Below are positions 18,110 to 26,297 of a stretch of 64,000 bases of DNA, in pieces. Each line of letters begins with the position of its first letter. Position 1 is the first letter of the stretch. Location: the NCBI RefSeq assembly GCF_003443735.1, contig NZ_CP031969.1:8990001-9054000 (forward strand), in the 5' to 3' direction. This DNA comes from Streptomyces sp. CC0208 (GTDB taxonomy: Bacteria > Actinomycetota > Actinomycetes > Streptomycetales > Streptomycetaceae). The notes below the pieces were generated by a model. The model worked only from the letters and a program-made list of their open reading frames with translations. It was not told the origin of the DNA and made no database searches. The translations under genes were made by a program, and so were the position numbers.

Positions 18110-18895
18110 GTGTCCGACTCCAGCGGCGAGCCGAGCTTCTGCACCGACGATGCGCCGTTGTCGGTGCCGCTGGCCCATGGCGCCGAGGTGGCCGCGCACT
18201 TCCACGACTACGGCCAGCTCCGCTACGCCGCGCGTGGGGCCCTGGTCACAGCCACCCAGGTGGGCACCTGGGTGACGCCGGCCAGTCGGATCATGTGGGT
18301 GCCGCCCTTCGCGGTGCACAGCAGCAAGGCGTACGGCGAGACGGACATCCGGGTGCTGTCGCTGCCCGTGACGCTGACCGGACAGCTGCCGGCCGAGCCG
18401 TCGGTCTTCGTGGCGAGCGCGTTGCTGCGCGAGGCCTATCTGGCGCTGATGAGCGAGGGCGAGCCGCTGGAGAGCCCCCGTGCGCGGCTGCTGATCGACG
18501 TCGTACTCGCCGAGCTCGCCCGCGCCGCACAGGAGCCGCTGCGCCTCCCGGAGCCGAGCGACCGGCGTCTCAAGGCGGTCACCGACCTGCTCCACATGGA
18601 CCCGGCAAGCCCGGCGACCCTGGCCGAGCTGGGCCACCGCGCCGGCGCCAGCGAACGCACCCTGAGCCGACTGTTCGGCAGCGAGCTGTCGATGAGCTTC
18701 CACCAGTGGCGCACCCTGCTGCGCATCCAACGGGCGCTGATCGAGCTCAGCGACGGTGCCTCGGTCACCGCCACGGCGATCCGGCTGGGCTGGTCGAACC
18801 CCAGCAGCTTCATCGACGCCTTCACCGAGCTGGTCGGTCAGACACCCGGCCGCTATCGCTCGTCGGCTCGGTCCTCCGGCAGCTCCCATGGGTGA
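18110..18895 (+). CDS. AraC-family transcriptional regulator
   Basis: Protein of 261 aa from GTG 18110; the frame is open further upstream but that part is not conserved. The N-terminal cupin-like sensor (about 1-120) includes HFHDYGQLRYAARGALVTAT and MWVPPFAVHSSKAYGETDIR. The C-terminal double helix-turn-helix (about 155-255) has LAELGHRAGASERTLSRLF and VTATAIRLGWSNPSSFIDAF, ending TPGRYR. It is transcribed away from the NmrA/quinone-oxidoreductase pair. This arrangement is common for regulators of such stress-response reductases. Confidence 0.9.
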   Translation: MSDSSGEPSFCTDDAPLSVPLAHGAEVAAHFHDYGQLRYAARGALVTATQVGTWVTPASRIMWVPPFAVHSSKAYGETDIRVLSLPVTLTGQLPAEPSVFVASALLREAYLALMSEGEPLESPRARLLIDVVLAELARAAQEPLRLPEPSDRRLKAVTDLLHMDPASPATLAELGHRAGASERTLSRLFGSELSMSFHQWRTLLRIQRALIELSDGASVTATAIRLGWSNPSSFIDAFTELVGQTPGRYRSSARSSGSSHG

Positions 18896-19234
18896 GAGGT
18901 CGGCGGGGTAGCCGTAGTTCCTGGCGGAACATCGGTAGCAGCCCAATGGTGCGGGAGCTCACGCTGGGGGGGTGTCCCAAGGCATGACCAAGAGCTCGGC
19001 GATCGACGGCGTGTGGGCCCTGCCATTCTTTCCGCTGGGGGAGGACGGCAGGGCTCCGCGTGGGGGAGTGGGCCGGGCGTGCAGTTGACGATCGACACGC
19101 AGGCCGACAGCTACGAGCAGGTGGTCGCGGCGGTGTGGGCTGCGTACGGGCGCGGTGCGAAGACGTGCAGGCCCGACCTCATGCCTTGTGTGGCACGCGT
19201 TCAGCGCGTACCGCCCCGCGTGCTTCCGCCCGTG
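18896..19234. other. Gap with two short coding-like scraps
   Basis: On the plus strand a 34-codon frame begins at ATG 18985 (MTKSSAIDGVWALPFFPLGE). A second begins at GTG 19079 (MQLTIDTQADSYEQVVAAVW) behind a GGGGGAG site and loses protein character after about 25 codons. The second resembles the start of small Streptomyces proteins of unknown role and is probably truncated by the opposing gene. Confidence 0.3.
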
Positions 19235-19627
19235 TCACACCGTGTGCTGCAGCCAGCGCTGGAGGGTGATGTTGGTGCTCGGGGGCAGGGTGCTGAGCTG
19301 GTCGATGGCGTCGCGGTCTTCGGGCCGGGGTGGGATGCCGGCGGCGGTGAGTGCGGCGTGCAGGGCCAGGCGGCGTTGGTCGCGGGGGGTGATGGGGATG
19401 CTGAGGCGCTCGGCGGGGTTGGGTGGTGGCAGCGGGTGGTCCGTGTCCTGTCCGGCGGCTGGGGGCCAGGTGCTTTCCTCCGGGTCGGCGGCGTAGGGGT
19501 CGACGAAGGTGTGCGGCGTGTGGTGGTCGAAGGCGAGGCTCACGTCGGTCTCCTTCAGCAGGGGGTGGATGTGCAGGGGGAGAGCCTCAGATGACCGTGT
19601 GGGGTTGCGGTTGTCGGGCGATGTCAC
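19235..19627 (-). CDS. Hypothetical protein, 130 aa
   Basis: Uncharacterised proline-rich protein. The N-terminal half is disordered (PYAADPEESTWPPAAGQDTD). The C-terminal half could be helical (SIPITPRDQRRLALHAALTA then AGIPPRPEDRDAIDQLSTLP and ITLQRWLQHTV). The composition is that of real coding sequence, and the end resembles small helical DNA-binding-like proteins of Streptomyces plasmids, without a firm family match. The start (ATG 19627) is uncertain. Confidence 0.5.
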   Translation of the reverse strand: MTSPDNRNPTRSSEALPLHIHPLLKETDVSLAFDHHTPHTFVDPYAADPEESTWPPAAGQDTDHPLPPPNPAERLSIPITPRDQRRLALHAALTAAGIPPRPEDRDAIDQLSTLPPSTNITLQRWLQHTV

Positions 19628-19989
19628 GCCGACGGCGTCATCGTCGGCTCATGGTCTCTTCCGACCAGCACAATTGAGGACTCTCAGGGTGCCCCGGGAG
19701 CATCACGTGAATTCCGCGCCGGCTCCGGCCCCCAACGTCCCTCGGCTACCTCGGAACGACGTGGTCCAGGACCTTGACCCTGATCGCACGACGGTCTGGG
19801 CGCGGCCGACACAAGGCGCTCCGGGCTCCGGTTGAGCAGTGGCAGTCGGAGTCGTGCGCGCTGTCAGGGTTGGGCGGCATCCGCCAGGGGGAGCCTGTGT
19901 CCTGCGGACCCTGACTGTCGCGTAACCCCTGTGGTGCAGCGGCCGTTGTCCGAGAGCCGGAGTAACTTCAGGGATGGAGTTGATGCACG
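19628..19989. other. Gap without recognised gene
   Basis: This stretch of 362 bp lies upstream of the molybdoenzyme gene. It should contain that gene's promoter. No coding sequence or clear box motif is supported. Confidence 0.4.
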
Positions 19990-22302
19990 GTGGAACGACG
20001 CATGCCGGTGGCGACGCACTGGGGCAGTTTCGTGGCCGTGGTCGACTCGGGTCAGCTGGTGCGCATCGAACCCCGGGGTGACGACCCCGCGCCGTCGCCG
20101 ATCGGCCCGGGCATGGTGACGGCTGCTGAGGACAGTGCGCGTGTGCTGCGCCCCGCGGTGCGCAAGGGATGGCTCAATGGCTTGCCGCGCGTCGATGAAA
20201 CGGCCAGAGGTGCGGACGCCTTCGTAGAGGTCAGCTGGGACGACGCGCTCACGCTGGTGAGCGAGGAACTGCGCCGAGTGCGCGCACAGCACGGGGACAA
20301 CGCGGTGTTCGGCGGCTCGTACGGCTGGGCCAGTGCGGGCGGGTTCCACAATGCGCAGGGTCAGCTCCAGCGGTTCCTGGCACTGGGCGGGGGCTACACG
20401 GACTCGCGCAACACATACAGCACCGCCGCTCTTGAGGTCATCCTTCCGCATGTGATCGGCGGGGCTCCGTGGAGCTATCAGTCCCGGATGCCGATGTGGG
20501 ACGAGATCGCCGAGAGCTGTGAGCTCGTGGTGGCGTTCGGGGGGTTGGCACTGAAGAACAGTCAGATCAACCCTGGCGGGCTGGCCCGGCACCAGACCCG
20601 GGACCTGCAGCGGAAGTGCCGTGAGGCCGGCGTGCGGTTCGTGAACGTCAGCCCGATCCGCAGTGACACCGCCGACTTCCTGGACGCCGAGTGGCTGCCG
20701 GTCATCCCCAACACCGACACCGCCCTGATGCTCGGCATCGCGCACACGATGCTGGTCAACGGCTGGTACGACGAGGACTTCCTCACCCGCTGCTGTGTGG
20801 GGTTCGACCGCTTCGCCTCCTACCTGACCGGCGACGTGGACGGCGTCGTCAAGGACGCCGACTGGGCCGCGAGGATCACGGGCATCGACCGCGACACGAT
20901 CCCCGATCTTGCCCGCCGCCTGTTCACGCAACGTTCCCTCATCATGGTCAACTACGCCATTCAGCGGGCGGACCACGGTGAGCAGCCGATCTGGATGTCA
21001 GTCGTGCTGGCGGCCATGGCGGGTTCGCTGGGCCGGCCCGGCTGCGGCTGGGGCGCGGGCTACGCAACGATGGACGCAACCGGTGTTGCCCCGGGCCGCC
21101 CGTCTGTGGCGTCGATGCCGCGGGTGGCGAACCCTGTTGCGGACTTCATCCCGGTCGCCCGGATCGCCGACACCCTGCTGGAACCGGGTGCGACCATCGA
21201 CTACGACGGTCAGCGCCTGACCCTGCCGGACCTGCGCCTGATCTACTGGTGCGGAGGAAACCCCTTCCACCACCACCAGGACCTGCACCGCCTCACCCGA
21301 GCCTGGCAGCGCCCGGAGACGGTGGTCGTCCATGAAGCCTGGTGGAACACCACAGCGAAGTTCGCCGACATCGTGCTTCCTGTCGCGACCAGCCTGGAGC
21401 GTGACGATTTCGCCGCGGGGTTCTCCGACCCTCACCTCGTCGCGATGCCCAAGGTCCGCGAGCCGGCCGGCGAGGCACGCACCGACCACCAGATCTTCGC
21501 CGCTTTGGCTGCCCGGCTGGGCTATGAACGCGAGTTCACGCAGGCGCGATCCGAGATCGAATGGGTCCGGCACCTCTACGCCCAGACACGGGCGAACCTC
21601 GGCGACGAAGCGGCCCTGCCGGACTTCGACGACTTCTGGCAACACGCCTCCGGTGTCGAACTGCCGGCACTCAGCGGGCCGTTTCCCGGCAGCTTCGAAG
21701 CACTGCGCTCCGATCCGCAGCGCTTCCCCCTGACGACGCCGTCGGGCCGGATCGAGATCTTCTCCGAGGAGATCGACTCGTTCGGCTACGACGACTGCAC
21801 CGGGCATCCGACGTGGTTCGAACCCGTGGAGTGGCTTCGCGCCGACCTGGCGGACCGCTTCCCCCTGCACCTGATCTCGAATCAGCCTGCCTCACGCCTG
21901 CACAGCCAGTACGACAACGGTGGCCACAGCCTCAAGTCAAAGATCCAGGGCCGCGAGCCCGTAACGATCAACCCGCAGGATGCGGCATCACGCGGTATCG
22001 AGAACGGCATGATCGTGCGCGTCTTCAACGACCGAGGTAGCTGCCTGGCGGGCGCGATCCTCTCGGACGCCGTCATGCCCGGCGTTGTCCAGCTGTCCAC
22101 CGGAGCGTGGTGGGACCCGGCCCAGCCGGGCCGGAGCGGAACCCTGGACCGCCACGGCAACCCGAACACCCTCACCGGGGACCGCGGGTGCTCGCGTCTG
22201 TCACAGGGACCCAGTGCGCACAGTGCTCTCGTCGACGTCCAGGTCTACGACGGACCGGTCGAGGAGGTACGCGCCTTCACGCCACCACACCTCGAACACT
22301 AA
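19990..22302 (+). CDS. Molybdopterin-dependent oxidoreductase, BisC/TorA type
   Basis: Protein of 770 aa of the DMSO-reductase superfamily that reduces S- or N-oxides such as biotin sulfoxide. There is no signal peptide and no N-terminal Fe-S cysteine motif, so it is a cytosolic BisC-like enzyme. Seen in order: FGGSYGWASAGGFHNAQGQL, then NTYSTAALEVILPHVIGG, in which Ser144 is the expected molybdenum ligand. LIYWCGGNPFHHHQDLHRL and TTAKFADIVLPVATSLERDD follow, then the C-terminal cap with LHSQYDNGG and GRIEIFSEEIDSFGYDDC. The start is GTG 19990 with GGAG at 10 nt; ATG 20002 is an alternative. It stands alone, with no chaperone or electron-donor gene adjacent. Confidence 0.92.
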   Translation: MERRMPVATHWGSFVAVVDSGQLVRIEPRGDDPAPSPIGPGMVTAAEDSARVLRPAVRKGWLNGLPRVDETARGADAFVEVSWDDALTLVSEELRRVRAQHGDNAVFGGSYGWASAGGFHNAQGQLQRFLALGGGYTDSRNTYSTAALEVILPHVIGGAPWSYQSRMPMWDEIAESCELVVAFGGLALKNSQINPGGLARHQTRDLQRKCREAGVRFVNVSPIRSDTADFLDAEWLPVIPNTDTALMLGIAHTMLVNGWYDEDFLTRCCVGFDRFASYLTGDVDGVVKDADWAARITGIDRDTIPDLARRLFTQRSLIMVNYAIQRADHGEQPIWMSVVLAAMAGSLGRPGCGWGAGYATMDATGVAPGRPSVASMPRVANPVADFIPVARIADTLLEPGATIDYDGQRLTLPDLRLIYWCGGNPFHHHQDLHRLTRAWQRPETVVVHEAWWNTTAKFADIVLPVATSLERDDFAAGFSDPHLVAMPKVREPAGEARTDHQIFAALAARLGYEREFTQARSEIEWVRHLYAQTRANLGDEAALPDFDDFWQHASGVELPALSGPFPGSFEALRSDPQRFPLTTPSGRIEIFSEEIDSFGYDDCTGHPTWFEPVEWLRADLADRFPLHLISNQPASRLHSQYDNGGHSLKSKIQGREPVTINPQDAASRGIENGMIVRVFNDRGSCLAGAILSDAVMPGVVQLSTGAWWDPAQPGRSGTLDRHGNPNTLTGDRGCSRLSQGPSAHSALVDVQVYDGPVEEVRAFTPPHLEH

Positions 22303-22399
22303 AACGAAGCCACCTCAACGACGGGCGGGTTTGCCGTGCTCAGCCTCGTCGGGCGCCCGGCCGGTAGGTCCGGCCGGCGCCCAGCCTCCACTCGGACGA

Positions 22400-22428
22400 T
22401 TGCATCGCCGTAACTGCGTGAATACGGT
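22400..22428 (+). promoter_or_regulatory. Sigma-70-like promoter for a leaderless transcript
   Basis: A TTGCAT -35 box, a 17-nt spacer and a TACGGT -10 box end 8 nt before the ATG of the EF-hand gene. Transcription should therefore start at or next to the start codon. This fits the absence of a ribosome site. Confidence 0.55.
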
Positions 22429-22436
22429 GCGCAGTC

Positions 22437-22988
22437 ATGACTGCACTTCAAGACCTCAAGTACAGCCAGTGGTTCAGGGGCGCCGATGTCGACGGCGACG
22501 GGTTCATTACCCAGCACGACGTCCGCAGGATGAGCGAGCGCTACATCAACGCCCGCGAGAGCACGCCTGACGCCGAGACCGTCCGCCGGCTCACCGAGGG
22601 GATGGACCAGTTCTGGTCGAACGTCATCGCCCCGATGGATCAGGACGGTGACGGGAAGGTCGATGTGCGGGAGATGACCGCAGGCTTCAAGAGTGTCCTG
22701 ACCGACCGCGCGCTCTACCCGCAGCAGATTGCGCCGGTCACCAACTGCTTCTTCGACCTCGTCGACCTCAACGCAGACGGCAAGATCGACCAGGCCGAGT
22801 TCCAGCAGATGTTCGACGCGGTCGCCGCCGTCCCCGGCGAGGACTGCGCCGCCGTTTTCGCCGCTCTGGACCTCGACGGTTCCGGCGGACTGGACCGTGA
22901 CGAGTTCCACCAGGCACTCGAAGAGTTCTTCTACGGCAACGACCCCGACGCCCCCGCCAACCACATCTTCGGCAAGGTCATTACCTGA
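22437..22988 (+). CDS. Four-EF-hand calcium-binding protein (calerythrin-like)
   Basis: Cytosolic calcium sensor or buffer of 183 aa. Four 12-residue EF loops are clear: DVDGDGFITQHD (about residues 17-28), DQDGDGKVDVRE (about 67-78), DLNADGKIDQAE (about 111-122) and DLDGSGGLDRDE (about 145-156). Loops 1, 2 and 3 end in the expected Asp or Glu, as does loop 4. Each is flanked by helices as in calerythrin and related actinobacterial proteins. No ribosome site precedes the ATG, but a promoter sits so close that the mRNA is probably leaderless. It has no clear operon partner. Confidence 0.92.
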   Translation: MTALQDLKYSQWFRGADVDGDGFITQHDVRRMSERYINARESTPDAETVRRLTEGMDQFWSNVIAPMDQDGDGKVDVREMTAGFKSVLTDRALYPQQIAPVTNCFFDLVDLNADGKIDQAEFQQMFDAVAAVPGEDCAAVFAALDLDGSGGLDRDEFHQALEEFFYGNDPDAPANHIFGKVIT

Positions 22989-23189
22989 CAGCCCCGGATA
23001 CGCCCCCGGACCCGCGCTCGTACCAGGGTCTGCTCCCTGGCCGGCGGCCGCGTGGCGGCGTGGGTCGCGTAGTGCCTCAGGGCGTCGGATGCAGTGGGTT
23101 AGGCAGCGGGCACCCTTGGGGCGGCTCGTCAGCTGGGCACGGCATTCGGCCTGGTGCACCGCTCCTTAGGCCGCGGTGCCGGTCGGCCG
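22989..23189. other. Gap without recognised gene
   Basis: No supported coding sequence between the EF-hand gene and the transposase and transporter scraps that follow. Confidence 0.4.
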
Positions 23190-23275
23190 CCGAGCCGAGC
23201 GGAAGAAAGGCCGCATATGGCCCTGGTCCACGAGATGCTCACCGAGGGTCACTCACGTCGGGCGATCGAGACGGC
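23190..23275 (+). mobile_element. ISL3-like transposase scrap
   Basis: About 25 codons read ALVHEMLTEGHSRRAIE, matching the helix-turn-helix segment (HELLAQGHSRRAIARHLG type) of ISL3-family transposases. Nothing else of the element is present. Confidence 0.5.
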
Positions 23276-23298
23276 ACATGGGGCCTCAGCACCGGCGG

Positions 23299-23572
23299 GC
23301 CGCGCCCGCTGGAGGTCGCCGCGGTCACCTTCGCCAACGGGGGCGACAACATCGGCGTTCTACGTGCCCGTTTTCGCCACCGCCGGCATCGGCGGTATGA
23401 CGGGGTACGTGGCGGTGTTCCTCGTGTTGGTGGCCGTCTGGTGCTTCGCGGGCAAGTTCTCCGCCACCCGACCCGTCGTCGCCAAGGCACTTGCCCGCTG
23501 GGGCCACATACTGCTGCCGCTGGTCTTGATCGCTATCGGCTTGCTGATCGTCATCGAGGGCGGCGCCCCATA
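23299..23572 (+). pseudogene. CadD-type cadmium transporter remnant
   Basis: The frame beginning LEVAAVTFANGGDNIGV continues after a one-base shift near 23360 as YVPVFATAGIGGMTGYVAVF, then LVLVAVWCFAGKFSATRPVV and HILLPLVLIAIGLLIVIEGG. This is the core and last membrane span of the Cad (CadD) cadmium-resistance family. The first span, the start codon and the middle of the protein are missing. The gene is interrupted at its 5' side by the ISL3-like scrap. Confidence 0.7.
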
Positions 23573-23965
23573 AGCGCCTCCAGCAACGGCGGTCAGCCAC
23601 GCAGCCAACTGCGCACCTCGGCCTCGCCCGGTATCCCAAAGCCCGCAGCCGCATGCCAGTTCACGCACGGTCGATGACCGCCGGATCCTTGATCGATGCG
23701 GCGATCTCACGCAGCCGACCCGCTGCCACGCACGGCACGCCGGCCACCGGTTCTCCGGGCGAATCACCGCTTGTGCGCGGCGCCGCCACTGCGCCACCAC
23801 GTGCTGAGATGCTCGACGAAACACCCAGCAAACGGATCTCCCCTGTTTCTGCCGGGCCACAGCGCGCACCGCAGCCCGGCCACGTCGGGCTGACACCGCT
23901 GAGATGTTGTCAGTGGCACTACCCAGGCCGCGAGTCAGGCGTCGTTCGGCTTCCTCGTTGGGCCA

Positions 23966-24402
23966 GTGCCAGGCGCTGCCTTCGGAGAAGCCGCAGCGTA
24001 CCTGGCAGAGGTGGACGATCCACTGGGCGAGAACGACTTCGTCATCGTCGACGGGACGCTGATTCCCACCGGCCGCATCCGGGCCGACGAGCCGAGCTAC
24101 TCGCAAAAGCACAAGAAGCACGGCATGAACATTCAGGTCATTGCGAGGCCGGACGGCACACCGCTGTGATTCTCGAGGGCAACGCGGGGGCGGACTCACG
24201 GCCTGGCCGCGGCTCGCGCCCACGGAATCATCCAAGTCTGCCTGGCCCGGCAGATCCTCATCCTGGTCGACCGCGCCTACCAAGGTGCCGTCGCCCAACT
24301 CGAATCCTGGCGTCTGCTACGAAGGGCGCGCTGTCAACCAAGCGCCTCAGCCGCATCGTCCGTGCCGTCCACGCCCGCCTGATCTGCGCAAATACAGGAT
24401 GA
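23966..24402 (+). mobile_element. IS5-family transposase, degraded
   Basis: The first frame encodes VIVDGTLIPTGRIRADEPSY and QKHKKHGMNIQVIARPDGTP, the DDE catalytic strand region of IS5-type transposases, then stops. Downstream, in shifted frames, AHGIIQVCLARQILILVDRA and LSRIVRAVHARLICANTG complete the recognisable C-terminus. An internal deletion and at least two frame changes make it inactive. The 23573-23965 stretch before it has no identified gene. Confidence 0.75.
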
Positions 24403-24907
24403 AAGAGGCCCCGTAGGGCTGCTGACACAGCTCGGTTGAGCCAGGCCGGAAGGCGGACCGGGCGGCCCAGTTCTGGCCGCGGCCCCGTACCGGTGGTCGT
24501 CGGTCGGCAGGTCGCGGGCGGGCTCGCGCAGGTCCGGTTGGGACCGCGACCGCTGCCGGGGCCCTTCCCCGGCCCATGAGTTCGACGTACTTCTGCACCA
24601 CCGGCTCCTCGTCGTGGAGGACAGCCAGGCCGCGGTGGCGGCGATGGCGAGGTCCACCGGTGGCATGTCAGGCAGGCGCGGCACCGCGCCGGCCCCCTCT
24701 GCACCAGTGTGCGCCGTGTCACGCATCGCAGAACCTCCCAAGTTGCCCAGATCACAGCGCAAACACCCCTATGGCATCCATGCTCGAAACGGACACAGAG
24801 TCCTAAATCTGAGCGCACTGTCGTGGACTTGGATGAATCTTCCCCAAGTGACCTATGACGGGGTGCCCGTGACATTCCATCTCGTTCCCCGTAGAAAGGC
24901 GCCAATC
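24403..24907. other. Gap upstream of the type III PKS
   Basis: This stretch of 505 bp holds no supported gene. The PKS frame is open through part of it (from about 24614), but that translation has no homology to the family and is not taken as coding. Promoter boxes were not identified. Confidence 0.4.
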
Positions 24908-26092
24908 ATGGCCGCTTACCTGTGCCCGCCTGCCGTGATCCACGGCAAGCACCCCGTGCGGACCAGCCAGATCGTGGACGAAGTGCGCGGTCGGCACCCG
25001 AACGCGGCGTGGGCGCCGCGGATCGACGGCATTGCGGCCAGTACGGGCATCGAAACCCGTGGCTGGATGCTGCCGTTGGAGGCCGCTGTTGCGCCCGGCA
25101 GCGGAAGCGGCCTCCCGGCCGCCGGCATCAGGCCGACGCGAGAGGCGCTGGCCGGTGACGGGTTCACCGAACAGGACGTGGATCGCGTGATCGCCGCTCT
25201 TGAGGCGATACCCGCGCCGCAGACCGTCCAGGAACGCACCGCGCCGGCCTGGTCGGCGGTGCAGTCCTACGGTGAGCGTGCGGCGCGCGGGGCCCTGCAG
25301 ATCGCCGGGCTGGACGCCGCGGACGTCGACTGCCTGATCACCAGTCACTCCACCACGCCCGCGCTGCCGGGACTCGACGTCTCCCTCGCCAACCGACTCC
25401 CGCTCCGGAGCGACGTACTGCTGCTGCCGGCCACACAGTGGGCCTGCATAGCCGGGACCCGCTCCCTGGCCCTGGCGGCGGATCTCGTGGCCGCGGACCC
25501 CGACCGGGTGGTCCTGGTCGTGATCGCGGAGGCACTGAGCACGACCTACCAGCCCGCGGACGACACCCTGGAGTCCTTGATCGTCCGGTTGCTGTTCGCG
25601 GACACCGCGGTCGCCGCGGTGGTCACGGGCCGACCGAGGCCCGAGTCGGTGCTGCGGCTGGACGCCGCCTGGCACCACACGCTGCCCGGCACCCAGGACC
25701 TGCACCGCCTGGAGACACGGGAGGACGGCACCCACTTCGTGATGGACCGGCGCGGGCCGCGCGCCGTGCAGGAGACGGTCACCGCGATGTGGGAGTGGTT
25801 GCGCCTCCGATACCAGGACGACCCCGGTTCTTGGCACCCCGACGTTCTGCTCGCCCACCCCGGCGGGACGCGTGTGCTGGAGTACATGGAGCAGACGATG
25901 CCCGACGGGTGGCCGTCGGGGCTCCTGCGCTACAGCCGGGAAAGCTACACCAGCGGCAACCGCGGAGGCGCCGCCGTGTTCGACATCATGCGGAGGGCCT
26001 ACGACGCCGGCCAGAAGGCGGGCAGCCGTGCCGTCCTGTACGCGGCTGCCCCGGGTCTCACGGCCACCGCCCTGGAAGGGGAGTGGCTGTAG
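24908..26092 (+). CDS. Type III polyketide synthase
   Basis: Chalcone-synthase-like enzyme of 394 aa that extends a starter CoA with malonyl-CoA and cyclises the chain, giving pyrones, resorcinols or naphthols. ATG 24908 has GAAAGG about 10 nt upstream. The catalytic triad is visible: Cys180 in LLPATQWACIAG, His317 in LLAHPGG and Asn351 in SGNRGGAAVFDIM. Early family motifs are IVDEVRGRHPN and IDGIAASTGIETRGW. Length is normal. No tailoring gene (UbiA, P450, methyltransferase) is adjacent, so product type cannot be assigned. The sequence around Cys differs from RppA- and germicidin-synthase-type enzymes as remembered. Confidence 0.9.
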   Translation: MAAYLCPPAVIHGKHPVRTSQIVDEVRGRHPNAAWAPRIDGIAASTGIETRGWMLPLEAAVAPGSGSGLPAAGIRPTREALAGDGFTEQDVDRVIAALEAIPAPQTVQERTAPAWSAVQSYGERAARGALQIAGLDAADVDCLITSHSTTPALPGLDVSLANRLPLRSDVLLLPATQWACIAGTRSLALAADLVAADPDRVVLVVIAEALSTTYQPADDTLESLIVRLLFADTAVAAVVTGRPRPESVLRLDAAWHHTLPGTQDLHRLETREDGTHFVMDRRGPRAVQETVTAMWEWLRLRYQDDPGSWHPDVLLAHPGGTRVLEYMEQTMPDGWPSGLLRYSRESYTSGNRGGAAVFDIMRRAYDAGQKAGSRAVLYAAAPGLTATALEGEWL

Positions 26093-26160
26093 CGCGGACT
26101 CGCGCCCCTCGTAACGCCGGTGCCGACACCCGACGAACAGCTCGCGCGCCGCTAGGCCAA

Positions 26161-26297
26161 CGCCCCGTCACCACCCGGCCAAGGCCTTGTCACCACCCGG
26201 CCAAGACCGCCTTGCCACCACCGGGCCGAAGCCTCGCCGCCGGCCGGCTGACGCCTCATCACCGCCCAGCCGACTCCCCGTCACCGCTCGACCGAAG
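26161..26297. repeat. Six degenerate direct repeats of about 20-25 bp
   Basis: Units built on CGTCACCACCCGGCCAAG occur roughly at 26161, 26185, 26207, 26232, 26252 and 26275, with increasing divergence rightwards. The last unit contains the stop codon of the phosphatase gene. The array therefore looks like an expansion of that gene's 3' end into the intergenic space. Confidence 0.65.

Noticed and set aside
17075..18946. Minus-strand frame of over 600 codons spanning the AraC and NmrA genes
   Set aside because: It crosses two well-supported divergent genes in other frames and has shadow composition.
26161..26297. Degenerate repeats considered as a CRISPR array or iteron origin
   Set aside because: No unique spacers, poor unit identity, and no Rep or Cas gene nearby.
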